Assembly (NCBI GenBank): GCA_050742455.1
Contig: JBOGIG010000004.1
Location: 62,001 to 126,000, forward strand
Reading direction: 5' to 3'
From: JBOGIG01 sp050742455
Lineage (GTDB): Bacteria; Actinomycetota; Acidimicrobiia; Acidimicrobiales; JBOGIG01
DNA length: 64,000 bases
Numbering within the stretch: the stretch's first letter is position 1; every line of letters begins with the position of its first letter. The position numbers were made by a program, and so were the translations under genes. This document shows, piece after piece, positions 16,407-25,342 of the stretch. Below the pieces are notes generated by a model. It was given only the letters and a program-made list of their open reading frames with translations, was not told the DNA's origin and did no database searches.

Positions 16407-17512
16407 TGGGACGCCTGGGGAACGTAGTGGCAGGAATCGAGTGGTGATGTGGGTATCTCCCCACCGCCGGGGAGTCCACAGACGATGAAGTCGTTCAGCA
16501 CCTGGATGAAGTTGGCCGCAATGCCCGAGGGCAGGACGGTGTTGTGCACCGGCAGGTACTTGAGCACGTTGCCGAGGTCGGACTGGCTGTTGGCCAAGGC
16601 TTGGGTCACCGAACGTAACCCGTTGAGCTGATCGGTTATCTGGGGAAAGTAGGCAGACAGGATGCTCGAACCCTGCACGCTGAGGCCGGAGAGGGAACTC
16701 AAAAGGTTGGCCAGCCGGGTGCTTTGATCATTGAGGACCTTGATGGTGGTGGACAGGTTTGTCAGAGCCTGGGCGTTGGCCTGAGAGTTGGGAGCCAGTG
16801 AGGCCGAAAACGTGTTCAGATTGTTGACCAGGGAGGTGATCTGGGCCGAATGGCTGTTGTAGCCGGCCACCACGGTGTTGAGATGATCCAGCAACTGGTG
16901 CAGCTCTGGACCCTTACCCCCAAAGGCCTGCGCCCCCTGGTTGATGAGATCGGCAAGTTGGTTGGCGCTGAGGGCTCCCACCAGATCAGTTCCCGCCTTG
17001 ACCAATTGCTCCAGACCGGGAACCACCCGAGTGTCGGAGATGACCGAGCCGTTGGTCAGATAGGCGGTGTGTGCCGGGCTGACCAGGCTGGGCTTGGGCA
17101 CCAGATCGATGTAGACCTCGCCCAGTAGGCTGGTCCGAGAGATATCGGCCTGGACGTTGACCGGTACGTGGGCGCTTTGATTGATGGTCATGTACACCTT
17201 GGCCCCCGTCCCATCGACCTGGAACGAGCTGACGTTGCCCACCTTGACGTCGGCCAACTCGACCGGGGCGTTGGCGGACAGACCGTTCACGTCGCTGAAC
17301 ACGGCGCTGGCCGATATTGTCGGTCCGCCCCCGAGCGAACAACCGGAGAGGCCCAATCCGGCCACCAGGACGGCGGCCACCGGCGCCACCGTCCAAAGCC
17401 GCTGCGGGCACCGGCCTTGGCTCCAAGCCGCGCCCCGGCACCGGCCTTGGCTCCGAGCCGCGCCCCGGCGCGGGCCTTGGCTCCGAGCCGCGCCCCGTCT
17501 CCGGGGGCTCAT
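16403..17512 (-). CDS. Mce family lipoprotein, E position
   Basis: The 369-residue protein has a signal peptide with lipobox (VLVAGLGLSGC), then an MCE domain (VFSDVNGLSANAPVELADVKVGNVSS) and a helical needle region. Mycobacterial MceE (Lpr) proteins are also lipoproteins. The ATG at 17512 shares one base with the stop of the upstream gene (TGATG). The n-region of the signal peptide is oddly long, about 40 residues, very basic, and built from three 30-bp repeats giving RRGAARSQG-type units. That makes the charged part before the hydrophobic core much longer than usual. Confidence 0.87.
   Translation of the reverse strand: MSPRRRGAARSQGPRRGAARSQGRCRGAAWSQGRCPQRLWTVAPVAAVLVAGLGLSGCSLGGGPTISASAVFSDVNGLSANAPVELADVKVGNVSSFQVDGTGAKVYMTINQSAHVPVNVQADISRTSLLGEVYIDLVPKPSLVSPAHTAYLTNGSVISDTRVVPGLEQLVKAGTDLVGALSANQLADLINQGAQAFGGKGPELHQLLDHLNTVVAGYNSHSAQITSLVNNLNTFSASLAPNSQANAQALTNLSTTIKVLNDQSTRLANLLSSLSGLSVQGSSILSAYFPQITDQLNGLRSVTQALANSQSDLGNVLKYLPVHNTVLPSGIAANFIQVLNDFIVCGLPGGGEIPTSPLDSCHYVPQASQ
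17411..17500. repeat. 30-bp tandem repeat in the MceE signal peptide
   Basis: Three consecutive 30-base units beginning CCGGCCTTGGCTCC encode the basic n-region of the E-position Mce lipoprotein. Copies differ at only a few positions. Confidence 0.88.
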
Positions 17513-18906
17513 CACAAGATTCCCTTCAACAGGTTGGTGAGCCAGTTCCCCTGCGGGGTTTGTTGCGCCTGTGCCGGCGGGAGCGGGCGGAGGAGGTGTT
17601 GGGCCGGGGCATCCAGGGATGGGGCTGCAGTGGTGGAGGTGGTCGTGGTGGAAATGGCCGATCGCTGGGTATTGCTCAGGCCCGGAATCATGGACAACCC
17701 CTTGGAGAACAAGGAGGCCGGGGTGGCGCCCGACCCGGTCGAGGCGGCATTGGCCGGAGCAGGTGTGGTCGAACCCGGCAGCTGGTTCAACAAGTTGGGA
17801 ATGGCCGGCAGGAGCCCGTTGAAGAAGCTCGAGTTGGGATTGCCGCACTGGGTCAGAGTCTCCAGGAGGGTCCCCGCGGCAGGGATCTTGGCCTCCAGGC
17901 GCCGGCAGATGCCGGCCAGGCGGTCGCGCAACCTGGCCTCGATGATGGCCGTGGTCTGGCCCGGGGCCATGGCCAGATTGAGGTTCAGCCAATTGTGTAC
18001 CGGGTCGTAGGCGTTCTTGGCCGCCTGGAACAGGCGGGGTGACTGCTGGCCCAGCTGGTCCAGGTAGGTCAAATTGGCGTCGATGGTCCGCCCCAGGGTG
18101 GTGATGGAGGCTACGTCCTGTTGTAGGCCATTCAGATTGGGCGACAGAACGGCATTGATCTGGATGGAAGCCTGATCCAGTTGGTTGATGGCGTCGGCCA
18201 GCGGTCCCTGGTTGGCCGCCAGGACGCCGGAGACAGCGTTGTAGTTGTTGACCAGTGCGGTAATTGCGGCGTCGTGGGTCTTTAGGGTCCCGGTCAGTTG
18301 GGCCAGAGTGGTGACCAGGTGGCCCAGGTCATTGCCTTTGGTCGCCAGCAGGGACAAGGTGCCCGCGGCGTTGTGGATGAGGTCGTTCAATCCCTGGCCC
18401 TGACCCTGGAGGATCTTCGCCAGACTGTCGATGGCGGCGGCGGCATTGTTGGGGTCTATCCCCCCGAAGAACTTCTTGAGGCTGGCCAGCAACTGGTCTG
18501 TCGACACCGGCACGCTGGTCTCCGACAGGGGAACGGTGTCGCCCGGGTACATCTTCGGCCCGCCGGTGTAGGCCGGGCTGAATTGCACGTAGCGCTGGCC
18601 CAACAAGGACTGACCCACGATGGCGGCATGGGAGCCGGCGGCCAGGTTCCTACCCCCATTGATGGTCATGGTCACCAGCACGTGATCGCCTCGGTTGACC
18701 ACCCCGGTGACGCGACCCACGCTCACCCCCAGGACAGTGACCACAGCCGAGGGGTAAAGGCCGACCGAGCTGGCAAAGTCGGCCTTTACCGTATAGCTCG
18801 CTCCCTGGGCGCCACCGGTTGTGGAGCAGGCCGCGCTCAGGGTGGCCACTGCGACCAACACAGCCAGACCCGACCAGCCCAGGCGGGAGCGATTCCGCCG
18901 TCTCAC
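17512..18906 (-). CDS. Mce family lipoprotein, D position
   Basis: The 464-residue protein starts at GTG 18906, overlapping the upstream stop by four bases. A lipoprotein signal peptide (LAVLVAVATLSAAC) is followed by an MCE domain (VGLYPSAVVTVLGVSVGRVTGVV), a long helical region and a Ser/Thr/Ala/Pro-rich C-terminus. In mycobacterial operons usually only the E protein is a lipoprotein; here both D and E positions carry a lipobox. It should be part of the same heterohexameric lipid tunnel. Confidence 0.87.
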   Translation of the reverse strand: MRRRNRSRLGWSGLAVLVAVATLSAACSTTGGAQGASYTVKADFASSVGLYPSAVVTVLGVSVGRVTGVVNRGDHVLVTMTINGGRNLAAGSHAAIVGQSLLGQRYVQFSPAYTGGPKMYPGDTVPLSETSVPVSTDQLLASLKKFFGGIDPNNAAAAIDSLAKILQGQGQGLNDLIHNAAGTLSLLATKGNDLGHLVTTLAQLTGTLKTHDAAITALVNNYNAVSGVLAANQGPLADAINQLDQASIQINAVLSPNLNGLQQDVASITTLGRTIDANLTYLDQLGQQSPRLFQAAKNAYDPVHNWLNLNLAMAPGQTTAIIEARLRDRLAGICRRLEAKIPAAGTLLETLTQCGNPNSSFFNGLLPAIPNLLNQLPGSTTPAPANAASTGSGATPASLFSKGLSMIPGLSNTQRSAISTTTTSTTAAPSLDAPAQHLLRPLPPAQAQQTPQGNWLTNLLKGIL

Positions 18907-20144
18907 CTGCTACTCCCGGCCAATGCGGACATCAGCGACCCCAAGGGGGAAAACCCGGTGGGAGTGGGACCGGGCTGTCCCGCGGCAGTGCGAGGCGAGC
19001 CTCCCCCGGGGGCGGCCGACCGTGCCGTAGGGGCTGACGCCGAGGCGGGCGTCGGGGCGCCCGAAGATGGCTGTCCTGCGATGGGACCGGTGCGTTGGCT
19101 ACAGGGCAGGGGATCGGGTCCGAGCACCTGGTTGAGGATGGAGTCCAATTCGCCGCAAGAGCCAAATATGGCGTCATAGCCCAGTGGTCCGGCCAGGCTG
19201 GTGAAGATGTTGGCCCACGGAGTTGGGGTGTTGGCCGGTCCCGAGTACCCGATCGAGGCGAAGCCCTGGACGGCCGAGGTCACGGCGGCGATTCCCTGGG
19301 CCAGGTCTACCTGGTGCTGGTTGACGATGTTGAGGTCGGTATTCAGCTCTGCCAGGATGGCGTTGAGCTTGTCCTTGTTGGCCCCGACCAGGCTCGAGGT
19401 CTGAGCCGCGGCTTGATCGGCCTGCTGGATGAACTGGGCTAGCTGGGTCTTGCGCAGATTGAGACCGCCCAACACCACGTTGAGATTGTCCACAATGTTG
19501 AGCAGCTGCTGGTCCTTGGCTGCCAGCGTGCCCGAGAGCGTGTTGGCCGCATCGATGAGGGTCTTGACCTCGGCCGTACGCTGGTCCACGGTCGAGGTCA
19601 GTTTGTTCAGCCCCCCGATGATCTGGCTTACGTTACCGGCCTGGCCCCGGGTCACAGCGGTGAGCTCGGTCAACAGCGCATTCAACGACTTGGAGTCCAC
19701 GCCATTTAGAACGGGGACAGCTTCATTCTGCAGGGTCAGGAGCTCGGTCGGGGTGGACGTCTTGGTGATGACAGCACCGGAGTGGAGCAGTTGGGACCAA
19801 TCCGATCCAGCGATGAGCTTCACATCCTTGGTACCGAGCAGGGTCTCGACATGGACTGCGGCGGTGGAATCGACCGGGAGCTTTATACCGCTGTTGACAT
19901 TCAGGCCCACCCGGACTTTGCCATTCTCCAGCTTGATGGAGGTAACCGTCCCACTGGCCACCCCGGCCACCATGACCTGGTCGCCGCTGCGCAGCCCGGC
20001 CGAGTCGGCAAAGACGGCCGACATCGGATAAGAACCCGTGAATAGTGACTTGGTCAAGAACAGGCCGGCGGCGGTGAAGGCCAGAATGACGGCGATGGCG
20101 ACGCCACCGATGATGTAGGGATTGCGCTCCGTGAAGGCTTTCAT
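18903..20144 (-). CDS. Mce family protein, C position
   Basis: The 413-residue protein begins MKAFTERNPYIIGG at an ATG overlapping the upstream stop by four bases, although an open frame runs further upstream. One membrane anchor (GVAIAVILAFTAAGLFL) is followed by an MCE domain (SAGLRSGDQVMVAGVASGTVTSI), a helical region and a Pro/Ala/Ser-rich C-terminal tail. It is predicted to be a subunit of the Mce lipid-import tunnel outside the membrane. Confidence 0.87.
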   Translation of the reverse strand: MKAFTERNPYIIGGVAIAVILAFTAAGLFLTKSLFTGSYPMSAVFADSAGLRSGDQVMVAGVASGTVTSIKLENGKVRVGLNVNSGIKLPVDSTAAVHVETLLGTKDVKLIAGSDWSQLLHSGAVITKTSTPTELLTLQNEAVPVLNGVDSKSLNALLTELTAVTRGQAGNVSQIIGGLNKLTSTVDQRTAEVKTLIDAANTLSGTLAAKDQQLLNIVDNLNVVLGGLNLRKTQLAQFIQQADQAAAQTSSLVGANKDKLNAILAELNTDLNIVNQHQVDLAQGIAAVTSAVQGFASIGYSGPANTPTPWANIFTSLAGPLGYDAIFGSCGELDSILNQVLGPDPLPCSQRTGPIAGQPSSGAPTPASASAPTARSAAPGGGSPRTAAGQPGPTPTGFSPLGSLMSALAGSSR

Positions 20145-21337
20145 GGCACCGGATTCGCCGACGAGGCAAAATCGTAAATCCCGCCCAGTGACGGGGCTTG
20201 GGGGGTGAACATCGAATGGGGAGCCGCGGGTAGGCCTGCCGACGTGTGCGGCGTCGCCGGTCCCGACGGGATCGGAGAAACCGAGGCCGTCTTGGCCGAG
20301 CCCGAGGCGGACGCGGGGCGCAAGGGGCTGGAACCGCTCAAGGGCTGCTCGTAGCTGCACGTGGTCTCGTTGGCCAGGCACAGGTACACCACCCGCACCT
20401 GGAACCACTGTCCGTAGTTGGATATCTCCTGGTAGGGGGCAAACCCGGTGGTGAGGGTGGCCAGACCCTTGGCCAGGTCGGCGTGGTGTTGGCTGAGTAC
20501 GTTGGTCACGCTCTGCAGGTTGTTGATGAAGCCGTCGAGGTTGCCCCGGTTGGTGCTGATGAGGTTCTTGAACTGCCCGGCCAGCTGGCCGAAGTTGACG
20601 ACCGCCCCTTGCAGGGCGTCGTTGCGGTTGGACAGGATCTGAGAAGCCGAGGTCAGGTTGGTGATGATGTTGTTGAGGTCGCTGTTCCGGCTGGCCAGGG
20701 CCTCGAGCACCGTGGTCAGGTTGGTGATGACGCTGCCCACCTGGGTGTCTAGGCCACCCAGGGTGCTCGACAATGATGCGGTGTTGCCCAACAGGCTTGT
20801 TACCTGGGCCTCATTGCCCTGCAGTCCTCCCAGTATGGCGGCCACAAAGGCATTGGCCTCCTGCGGATTGATGGCCGACAGGAATGGCCCGAGGGCATTC
20901 AGAAAGGCGCCGATGTCGGCGCTGGACACGGCCTGGGACAGGGGGATGACCGCGCCCGGCTTCATGTCGGCCCCAGTGCTCCCGGGGTACAGGTACAGGT
21001 ACTTCAAACCGAGCACATTGCGCCAGCGCAGTCCAACCTGGGTACTGGACCGGAGTTGGGCAGCCTGGGATTTGTCCACTGAGAATTTCACCAGGGCGTA
21101 GCCATGCTGGACCGTGACCGAGGAGACCTGTCCAACAGTGACCCCGGCGATCTTGACGTCATCGCTGGGGTGAAGACCCGTGGCGTCGGGGAGCTGGGCT
21201 GCAAATCCGACCCGGTGGGAGAAAAACGAGATGTTGCCGATCTGGCGAGCAAGCAGGAACAGGGCGACCAGGCAGACGACGCCATAGATGGCGAACTTGA
21301 TAGCCGAGCGACCCGTGCCCTTGGACATCTTCTTCAT
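20141..21337 (-). CDS. Mce family protein, B position
   Basis: The 398-residue protein has an N-terminal anchor (FAIYGVVCLVALFLLARQIG), an MCE domain (TGLHPSDDVKIAGVTVGQVSSV) and the extended helical region with Asn/Leu-rich heptads seen in Mce proteins. It ends in a low-complexity tail. The ATG overlaps the upstream mce stop by four bases, so translation is coupled through the operon. Predicted subunit of the Mce tunnel. Confidence 0.88.
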   Translation of the reverse strand: MKKMSKGTGRSAIKFAIYGVVCLVALFLLARQIGNISFFSHRVGFAAQLPDATGLHPSDDVKIAGVTVGQVSSVTVQHGYALVKFSVDKSQAAQLRSSTQVGLRWRNVLGLKYLYLYPGSTGADMKPGAVIPLSQAVSSADIGAFLNALGPFLSAINPQEANAFVAAILGGLQGNEAQVTSLLGNTASLSSTLGGLDTQVGSVITNLTTVLEALASRNSDLNNIITNLTSASQILSNRNDALQGAVVNFGQLAGQFKNLISTNRGNLDGFINNLQSVTNVLSQHHADLAKGLATLTTGFAPYQEISNYGQWFQVRVVYLCLANETTCSYEQPLSGSSPLRPASASGSAKTASVSPIPSGPATPHTSAGLPAAPHSMFTPQAPSLGGIYDFASSANPVP

Positions 21338-22596
21338 GGGCGCCCCAACAAGGCGTTGATCATGGAGCCCACCGAACCCAGGATGGGGACCTGAGGCGTC
21401 CCCAGCATCGTGTTGGCCTGGTTGGCCAACGCCTGGGTCAGGGCCGACGGCGAGGCCGTCTTGGCCACCGCCGGTGGTGTGGGTGGCCCCGGAGAGGGCC
21501 CGGTGGGGGCAGGAGTGGACCGCACCGAACAGTCCAGCGGTGAGTTGGCGCTATTGAGGGCCGACACCAGCGGGGCCAAGGTGGCGCCCAGGCCGGGCTG
21601 GGTGGGCGACAGGAGCCCGCAGATCAGGTTCTTTACGTCGTCAAAGAGGATGAACGCCTTGAAGTAAGCGAACTTGGAGCCGTTGGCCAGCGTTTCGGAG
21701 CTGGCCCCGGTACCAATCTTGTACAAGTAGCGGTAAAGGCCGTGGATGAGGTCCGAGATATTTTGCTGGTTGGCCACCAGAACCCGCGTCACGTTGTCGC
21801 CCGCCACCAAGATGGTGTTGATGTCGGGCCGGTAATTGGCCAGCAGGGCGGCAACATTGTCGGCCAGGGGCTGGAGGGTCTCCAACAGATGCTGGAACGA
21901 AGCCTCGGCCGCGTTGAGGACGGGGAGGGCCTGGTTGGAATTGGCGGCGATGGCATTGAACAAGGGCCCGGTGTTGGCCAGGACAGCCTGGAAGCGGCTG
22001 AAAGAGTCCAAGGCCTGGGTCTGGGCCGTGATGGTGTCCGACAGCAGGGCGGCCAGCTTGGTCCCGTCGTCGATCGAGGCGGCAATGGCTTGCCCCTGGC
22101 CTGAGACGCCGGCGTCCAGATTGGTGATGAGGGTCTGCAGATCGGTGGGGTTGATCTGCTGGAACAGCGGGGTGGCGTGATCGATCAGATTCCCGATCTG
22201 GCCCGCCACAAAAGTGTGGCGCAGGAGCCCACCTGAGGGGATGTAGGGACCGGACTGGCCCGTGGGGAAGGTCAGGTCGACGAACTCCTCCCCGAACAGG
22301 CTCTTGGGGCGGACCGTGGCCAGGGCGTTGACGGGCACGGAGAAGTTGTCATGGATGGCCAACTTCACCATCGCCTCGGAGTCGATGAGCCCGATGGAGC
22401 TGACCTCGCCCACCTTCACGCCCCGGTATTCCACCTCGGAGCTGGGGATCAGACCCTGTCCGGCCCGAATGAAGATTCCCTTGACCGGATAGGTATGGGC
22501 AAAGGCTCCGTAGGCCCCCTTGACCGCGACCGAGGCCACGCCTATGAGAGCCAACACTAGGCCCAAGGCGGCGATGGCCCGCCACGACTTCTTCAA
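21334..22596 (-). CDS. Mce family protein, A position
   Basis: The 420-residue protein has an N-terminal membrane anchor (AIAALGLVLALIGVASVAV), an MCE domain (GQGLIPSSEVEYRGVKVGEVSSI) and a helical domain ending in a Pro/Ala-rich tail. The start is TTG, overlapping the stop of the upstream permease gene as TTGA, so the rare start is probably used by translational coupling. By order this is the first of six Mce proteins. Confidence 0.88.
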   Translation of the reverse strand: MKKSWRAIAALGLVLALIGVASVAVKGAYGAFAHTYPVKGIFIRAGQGLIPSSEVEYRGVKVGEVSSIGLIDSEAMVKLAIHDNFSVPVNALATVRPKSLFGEEFVDLTFPTGQSGPYIPSGGLLRHTFVAGQIGNLIDHATPLFQQINPTDLQTLITNLDAGVSGQGQAIAASIDDGTKLAALLSDTITAQTQALDSFSRFQAVLANTGPLFNAIAANSNQALPVLNAAEASFQHLLETLQPLADNVAALLANYRPDINTILVAGDNVTRVLVANQQNISDLIHGLYRYLYKIGTGASSETLANGSKFAYFKAFILFDDVKNLICGLLSPTQPGLGATLAPLVSALNSANSPLDCSVRSTPAPTGPSPGPPTPPAVAKTASPSALTQALANQANTMLGTPQVPILGSVGSMINALLGRP

Positions 22597-23441
22597 CCGA
22601 CGATCCTTGCCGTCCCGGCTCCACCCCAGAACACGAACGACATGATCATGTTGAGCACGACCACGGCGATGATCGACACCCGGATGGCCCTACCGGCGGC
22701 CACGCCCACGCCGGCCGGTCCCCCGGTGGCGAAAAAGCCGTAGTAGCAGTGGACCAGCGTCACCACCAAGGCGAACACCATGGCTTTGATGAACGAGTAG
22801 AAGATGTCGATTGGGGGCAGGAACAGGTTGAAGTAGTGCTTGTATACACCGGTGGACAGGAAATAGAACTTGGTCACGATGAGCTCAGTGGCCAGATAGC
22901 TGGCGAACAGGGCGGCCAGGTACAGGGGCACCATGGTGATGAGGGCAGCCCATACCCGGGTGGCCACCAGGTAGCCGACGCTGTCGACCCCCATGACCTC
23001 CAAGGCGTCGATCTCCTCGGACACCCGCATAGCGCCGAGCTGGGCTGTGAATCCGGCGCCAACCTGGGCGGCGAGGGCGATCCCGGCGATCAAAGGAGTG
23101 ATCTCCCGGGTGTTCGCCAAAGACGAGATGACCCCCGTGAACGCCTCGGCCCCGATCTGTTGAAGCCCCTTGAAACCCTCCAAGCCGACCTCGGTGCCGG
23201 TGAAGAAGCTCAAGCTGAAGATGACGAAGAACATCCCGCCGCCAACTACCAAGGCTCCCGCCCCCACGGTTATGTCCGAGATCAGGGCGATGATCTCTTT
23301 GCCATGGGTCAAGCCGTCGGGCAGGCGGCGAAGGATCTGGCCGTAGAAGGAGAACTGGTCGTACAGGTCGGCCAACCGGCTGCTTCCCCGGTTGAATGGA
23401 CCAAGGATCCGCTGGGGCCGGCGGCCGGTGGTCAGGGCCAC
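22593..23441 (-). CDS. MlaE/YrbE-type lipid ABC permease, second copy
   Basis: The 282-residue protein is a MlaE-family permease. An amphipathic N-terminal helix (DLYDQFSFYGQILRRLP) precedes about five membrane helices. The family-typical loop RVSEEIDALEVMGVDSVGYLVATRVWA, which contacts the ATPase, is present. Two YrbE proteins normally pair as the membrane part of Mce transporters. It lies three bases after the first permease gene and overlaps mceA by four bases. Confidence 0.92.
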   Translation of the reverse strand: MALTTGRRPQRILGPFNRGSSRLADLYDQFSFYGQILRRLPDGLTHGKEIIALISDITVGAGALVVGGGMFFVIFSLSFFTGTEVGLEGFKGLQQIGAEAFTGVISSLANTREITPLIAGIALAAQVGAGFTAQLGAMRVSEEIDALEVMGVDSVGYLVATRVWAALITMVPLYLAALFASYLATELIVTKFYFLSTGVYKHYFNLFLPPIDIFYSFIKAMVFALVVTLVHCYYGFFATGGPAGVGVAAGRAIRVSIIAVVVLNMIMSFVFWGGAGTARIVG

Positions 23442-23444
23442 GCC

Positions 23445-24239
23445 CTATATGCCCTTCTGAGGGATGAAATTAAAGTACACCGCGGTCAGGACGAAGTTGA
23501 TGAAGAACAACAGGACAAAGGTGACGACCACGGCCTGGTTGACGGCGTCCCCCACTCCCTTGGGACCACCCTTGGCGTAAAGACCCTTGTAGCAGGCGAC
23601 CATACCGGCCAGGAACCCGAACAGGGCAGCCTTGAACAGGGCCATGAAGAGATCGGGGAGTTGGCTGAGCTCATTGAAGGACGAGAAGAAGCTGGACCCG
23701 GACACGTGGCCGACCACGGTGCCGAAGAAGTAGCCTCCACCGATACCAGCAATCGACACCACGGCGTCGAGCAGGACGGCCACGACCGTGGCAGCGAGGA
23801 TGCGAGGCAGGACAAGGCGGTGGATGGGGTTGACGGCCATGACCTCCATGGCCGATATCTCGTCCCTGATGCGCCGGGAACCCAAGTCGGCGCACATGGC
23901 CGATCCTCCGGCGCCGGCAATGAGAAGGGCTGTGGCCACCGGAGCCTGTTCCCGCACCACGGCCAGAACCATGGCCGCTCCCAGCTGGGATCCCGCTCCG
24001 ATCTGCTGCAGCAGGGCCCCCACCTCCAAGGCGATAACAATGCCGAAGGGGATTGAGATGAGGATGACTGGGAGCGTTGTGACCTTGGCGATGAACCAGC
24101 ACTGATCGACGAACTCGCCGATGGGGAAGGGTCTGCGCACGATAGAGCGCATTGCCTCCAATCCCACCGCGAACAGGTTGCCCGTCTCGCGAAAGAGGTT
24201 TCCCACCCGACCGGTGATACCGCCTTGAGCTACTGCCAT
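23445..24239 (-). CDS. MlaE/YrbE-type lipid ABC permease, first copy
   Basis: The 264-residue protein is the first gene of the mce operon. The conserved cytoplasmic loop RIRDEISAMEVMAVNPIHRLVLPRILA matches the MlaE family coupling loop, and about five membrane helices are visible. With the second YrbE and the divergent ATPase it forms the energised inner-membrane part of the lipid importer. The operon promoter must lie in the 191-base divergent gap upstream. Confidence 0.92.
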   Translation of the reverse strand: MAVAQGGITGRVGNLFRETGNLFAVGLEAMRSIVRRPFPIGEFVDQCWFIAKVTTLPVILISIPFGIVIALEVGALLQQIGAGSQLGAAMVLAVVREQAPVATALLIAGAGGSAMCADLGSRRIRDEISAMEVMAVNPIHRLVLPRILAATVVAVLLDAVVSIAGIGGGYFFGTVVGHVSGSSFFSSFNELSQLPDLFMALFKAALFGFLAGMVACYKGLYAKGGPKGVGDAVNQAVVVTFVLLFFINFVLTAVYFNFIPQKGI

Positions 24240-24430
24240 TCGTCAGACCCTGTCACTGAATTTACGGCTTGAGGGGCGGGAGACCTGCCCTGCGACACCT
24301 TCCGCCTCCTCACGTAAGAAAAGGTACCTATCTGATTCGCCGATGTGACACCGGGCACCTTCCGGGTCAGGATAGCCCTGAGCCCCATACCAGGACAATC
24401 GCCTTCTTGTGGCGAACCTAGGAGGTAACG
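24240..24430. promoter_or_regulatory. divergent control region between mce operon and its ATPase gene
   Basis: This 191-base gap must hold promoters for both directions. An inverted repeat TCAGG-ATAGC-CCTGA at 24367-24381 could be an operator. The ATPase gene has a strong ribosome site (AGGAGGTAACG) directly before its ATG. I could not assign -35/-10 boxes with confidence. Confidence 0.4.
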
Positions 24431-25264
24431 ATGCCCGACGATGCCATCATTTCGCTACGAGGGGTAACCAAGTCCTTCGGCTCGTTCACCGTTCTCAAGG
24501 ACATCAGCTTCGATGTGCCCAGGGGCAAGATAACGGCCATCCTTGGCCCCTCGGGCACGGGCAAGTCCGTCCTGCTCAAGAACATCATCGGGCTGTTGCG
24601 ACCCGACTCGGGGGAGATCTGGGTGGATGGGGAACAGATCGTCGGTATGCGAGAGAAAGACCTTTACCGCATCAGGCGCAAGTTCGGGGTCCTTTTCCAG
24701 GACGGGGCGCTGTTCGGCTCCATGAGCATCTACGACAACATCGCCTTCCCCCTGCGCGAGCACACCCGCAAGTCGGAGAAGGAAATCCGCCAGATCGTCC
24801 TGTCCAATGCCGAGATAGTCGGGCTGCTCGACCACATGAAGAAGCTGCCCGGGGAGGTTTCGGGGGGTATGAAGAAGCGCGCCGGCCTGGCCCGGGCCAT
24901 GGTGCTCGAGCCAGAGATCATCCTCTTCGACGAGCCTGACTCGGGATTGGATCCCGTCCGGGTGGCCTACCTGGACGATCTGGTGACCACGGTGGCCAGC
25001 GAGACTACGGCAACGATCTTCATCATCACGCACAACATCCCGTCGGTGATGCGCACTGCCGACTACATGGGAGTCCTTTTCCGATCCTCCTTGGTCCAGT
25101 TCTCGTCCAAAGAGGAGATGCGCAATTCCCGCAACTCGGTTATTCGCCAGTTCCTGGCGGGCCGCGCCGAAGGACCCATCGGTATGGACGAGATGGCCCA
25201 GGACGTGGACATCGCGGCCCTGGACGAGGATGTCATCGGTGACACCGAGATCATGACGGTCTAA
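24431..25264 (+). CDS. MlaF/Mkl-type ABC transporter ATP-binding protein
   Basis: The 277-residue ATPase has Walker A GPSGTGKS, signature VSGGMKKR, Walker B IILFDEPDSGLD and switch His in ITHN. VSGGMKKRAGLARA is typical of MlaF and mycobacterial Mkl ATPases that power lipid import through YrbE/Mce. About 30 acidic residues extend the C-terminus (MDEMAQDVDIAALDEDVI). In mycobacteria the ATPase is encoded away from mce loci; here it is divergent from its own operon, so pairing is direct. Confidence 0.93.
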   Translation: MPDDAIISLRGVTKSFGSFTVLKDISFDVPRGKITAILGPSGTGKSVLLKNIIGLLRPDSGEIWVDGEQIVGMREKDLYRIRRKFGVLFQDGALFGSMSIYDNIAFPLREHTRKSEKEIRQIVLSNAEIVGLLDHMKKLPGEVSGGMKKRAGLARAMVLEPEIILFDEPDSGLDPVRVAYLDDLVTTVASETTATIFIITHNIPSVMRTADYMGVLFRSSLVQFSSKEEMRNSRNSVIRQFLAGRAEGPIGMDEMAQDVDIAALDEDVIGDTEIMTV

Positions 25265-25274
25265 ACCAGGCGAG

Positions 25275-25291
25275 CCGGCCCGACTGGCCGG
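25275..25291 (+). terminator. inverted repeat after the ATPase gene
   Basis: CCGGCC-CGACT-GGCCGG forms a perfect six-pair stem 10 bases after the ATPase stop codon, in the gap between convergent genes. The following T-run is poor (TTGACAGG), so terminator strength is uncertain. Confidence 0.4.
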
Positions 25292-25342
25292 TTGACAGGT
25301 CCAACCTGATCTGACCCTGTGCGGGCGAGCCGGCCTCAGAAG

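Noticed and set aside
22749..24056. 435-codon + strand open frame opposite the YrbE permeases
   Set aside because: Antisense shadow; low-complexity Gly/Asp/His composition typical of reverse frames of membrane proteins.
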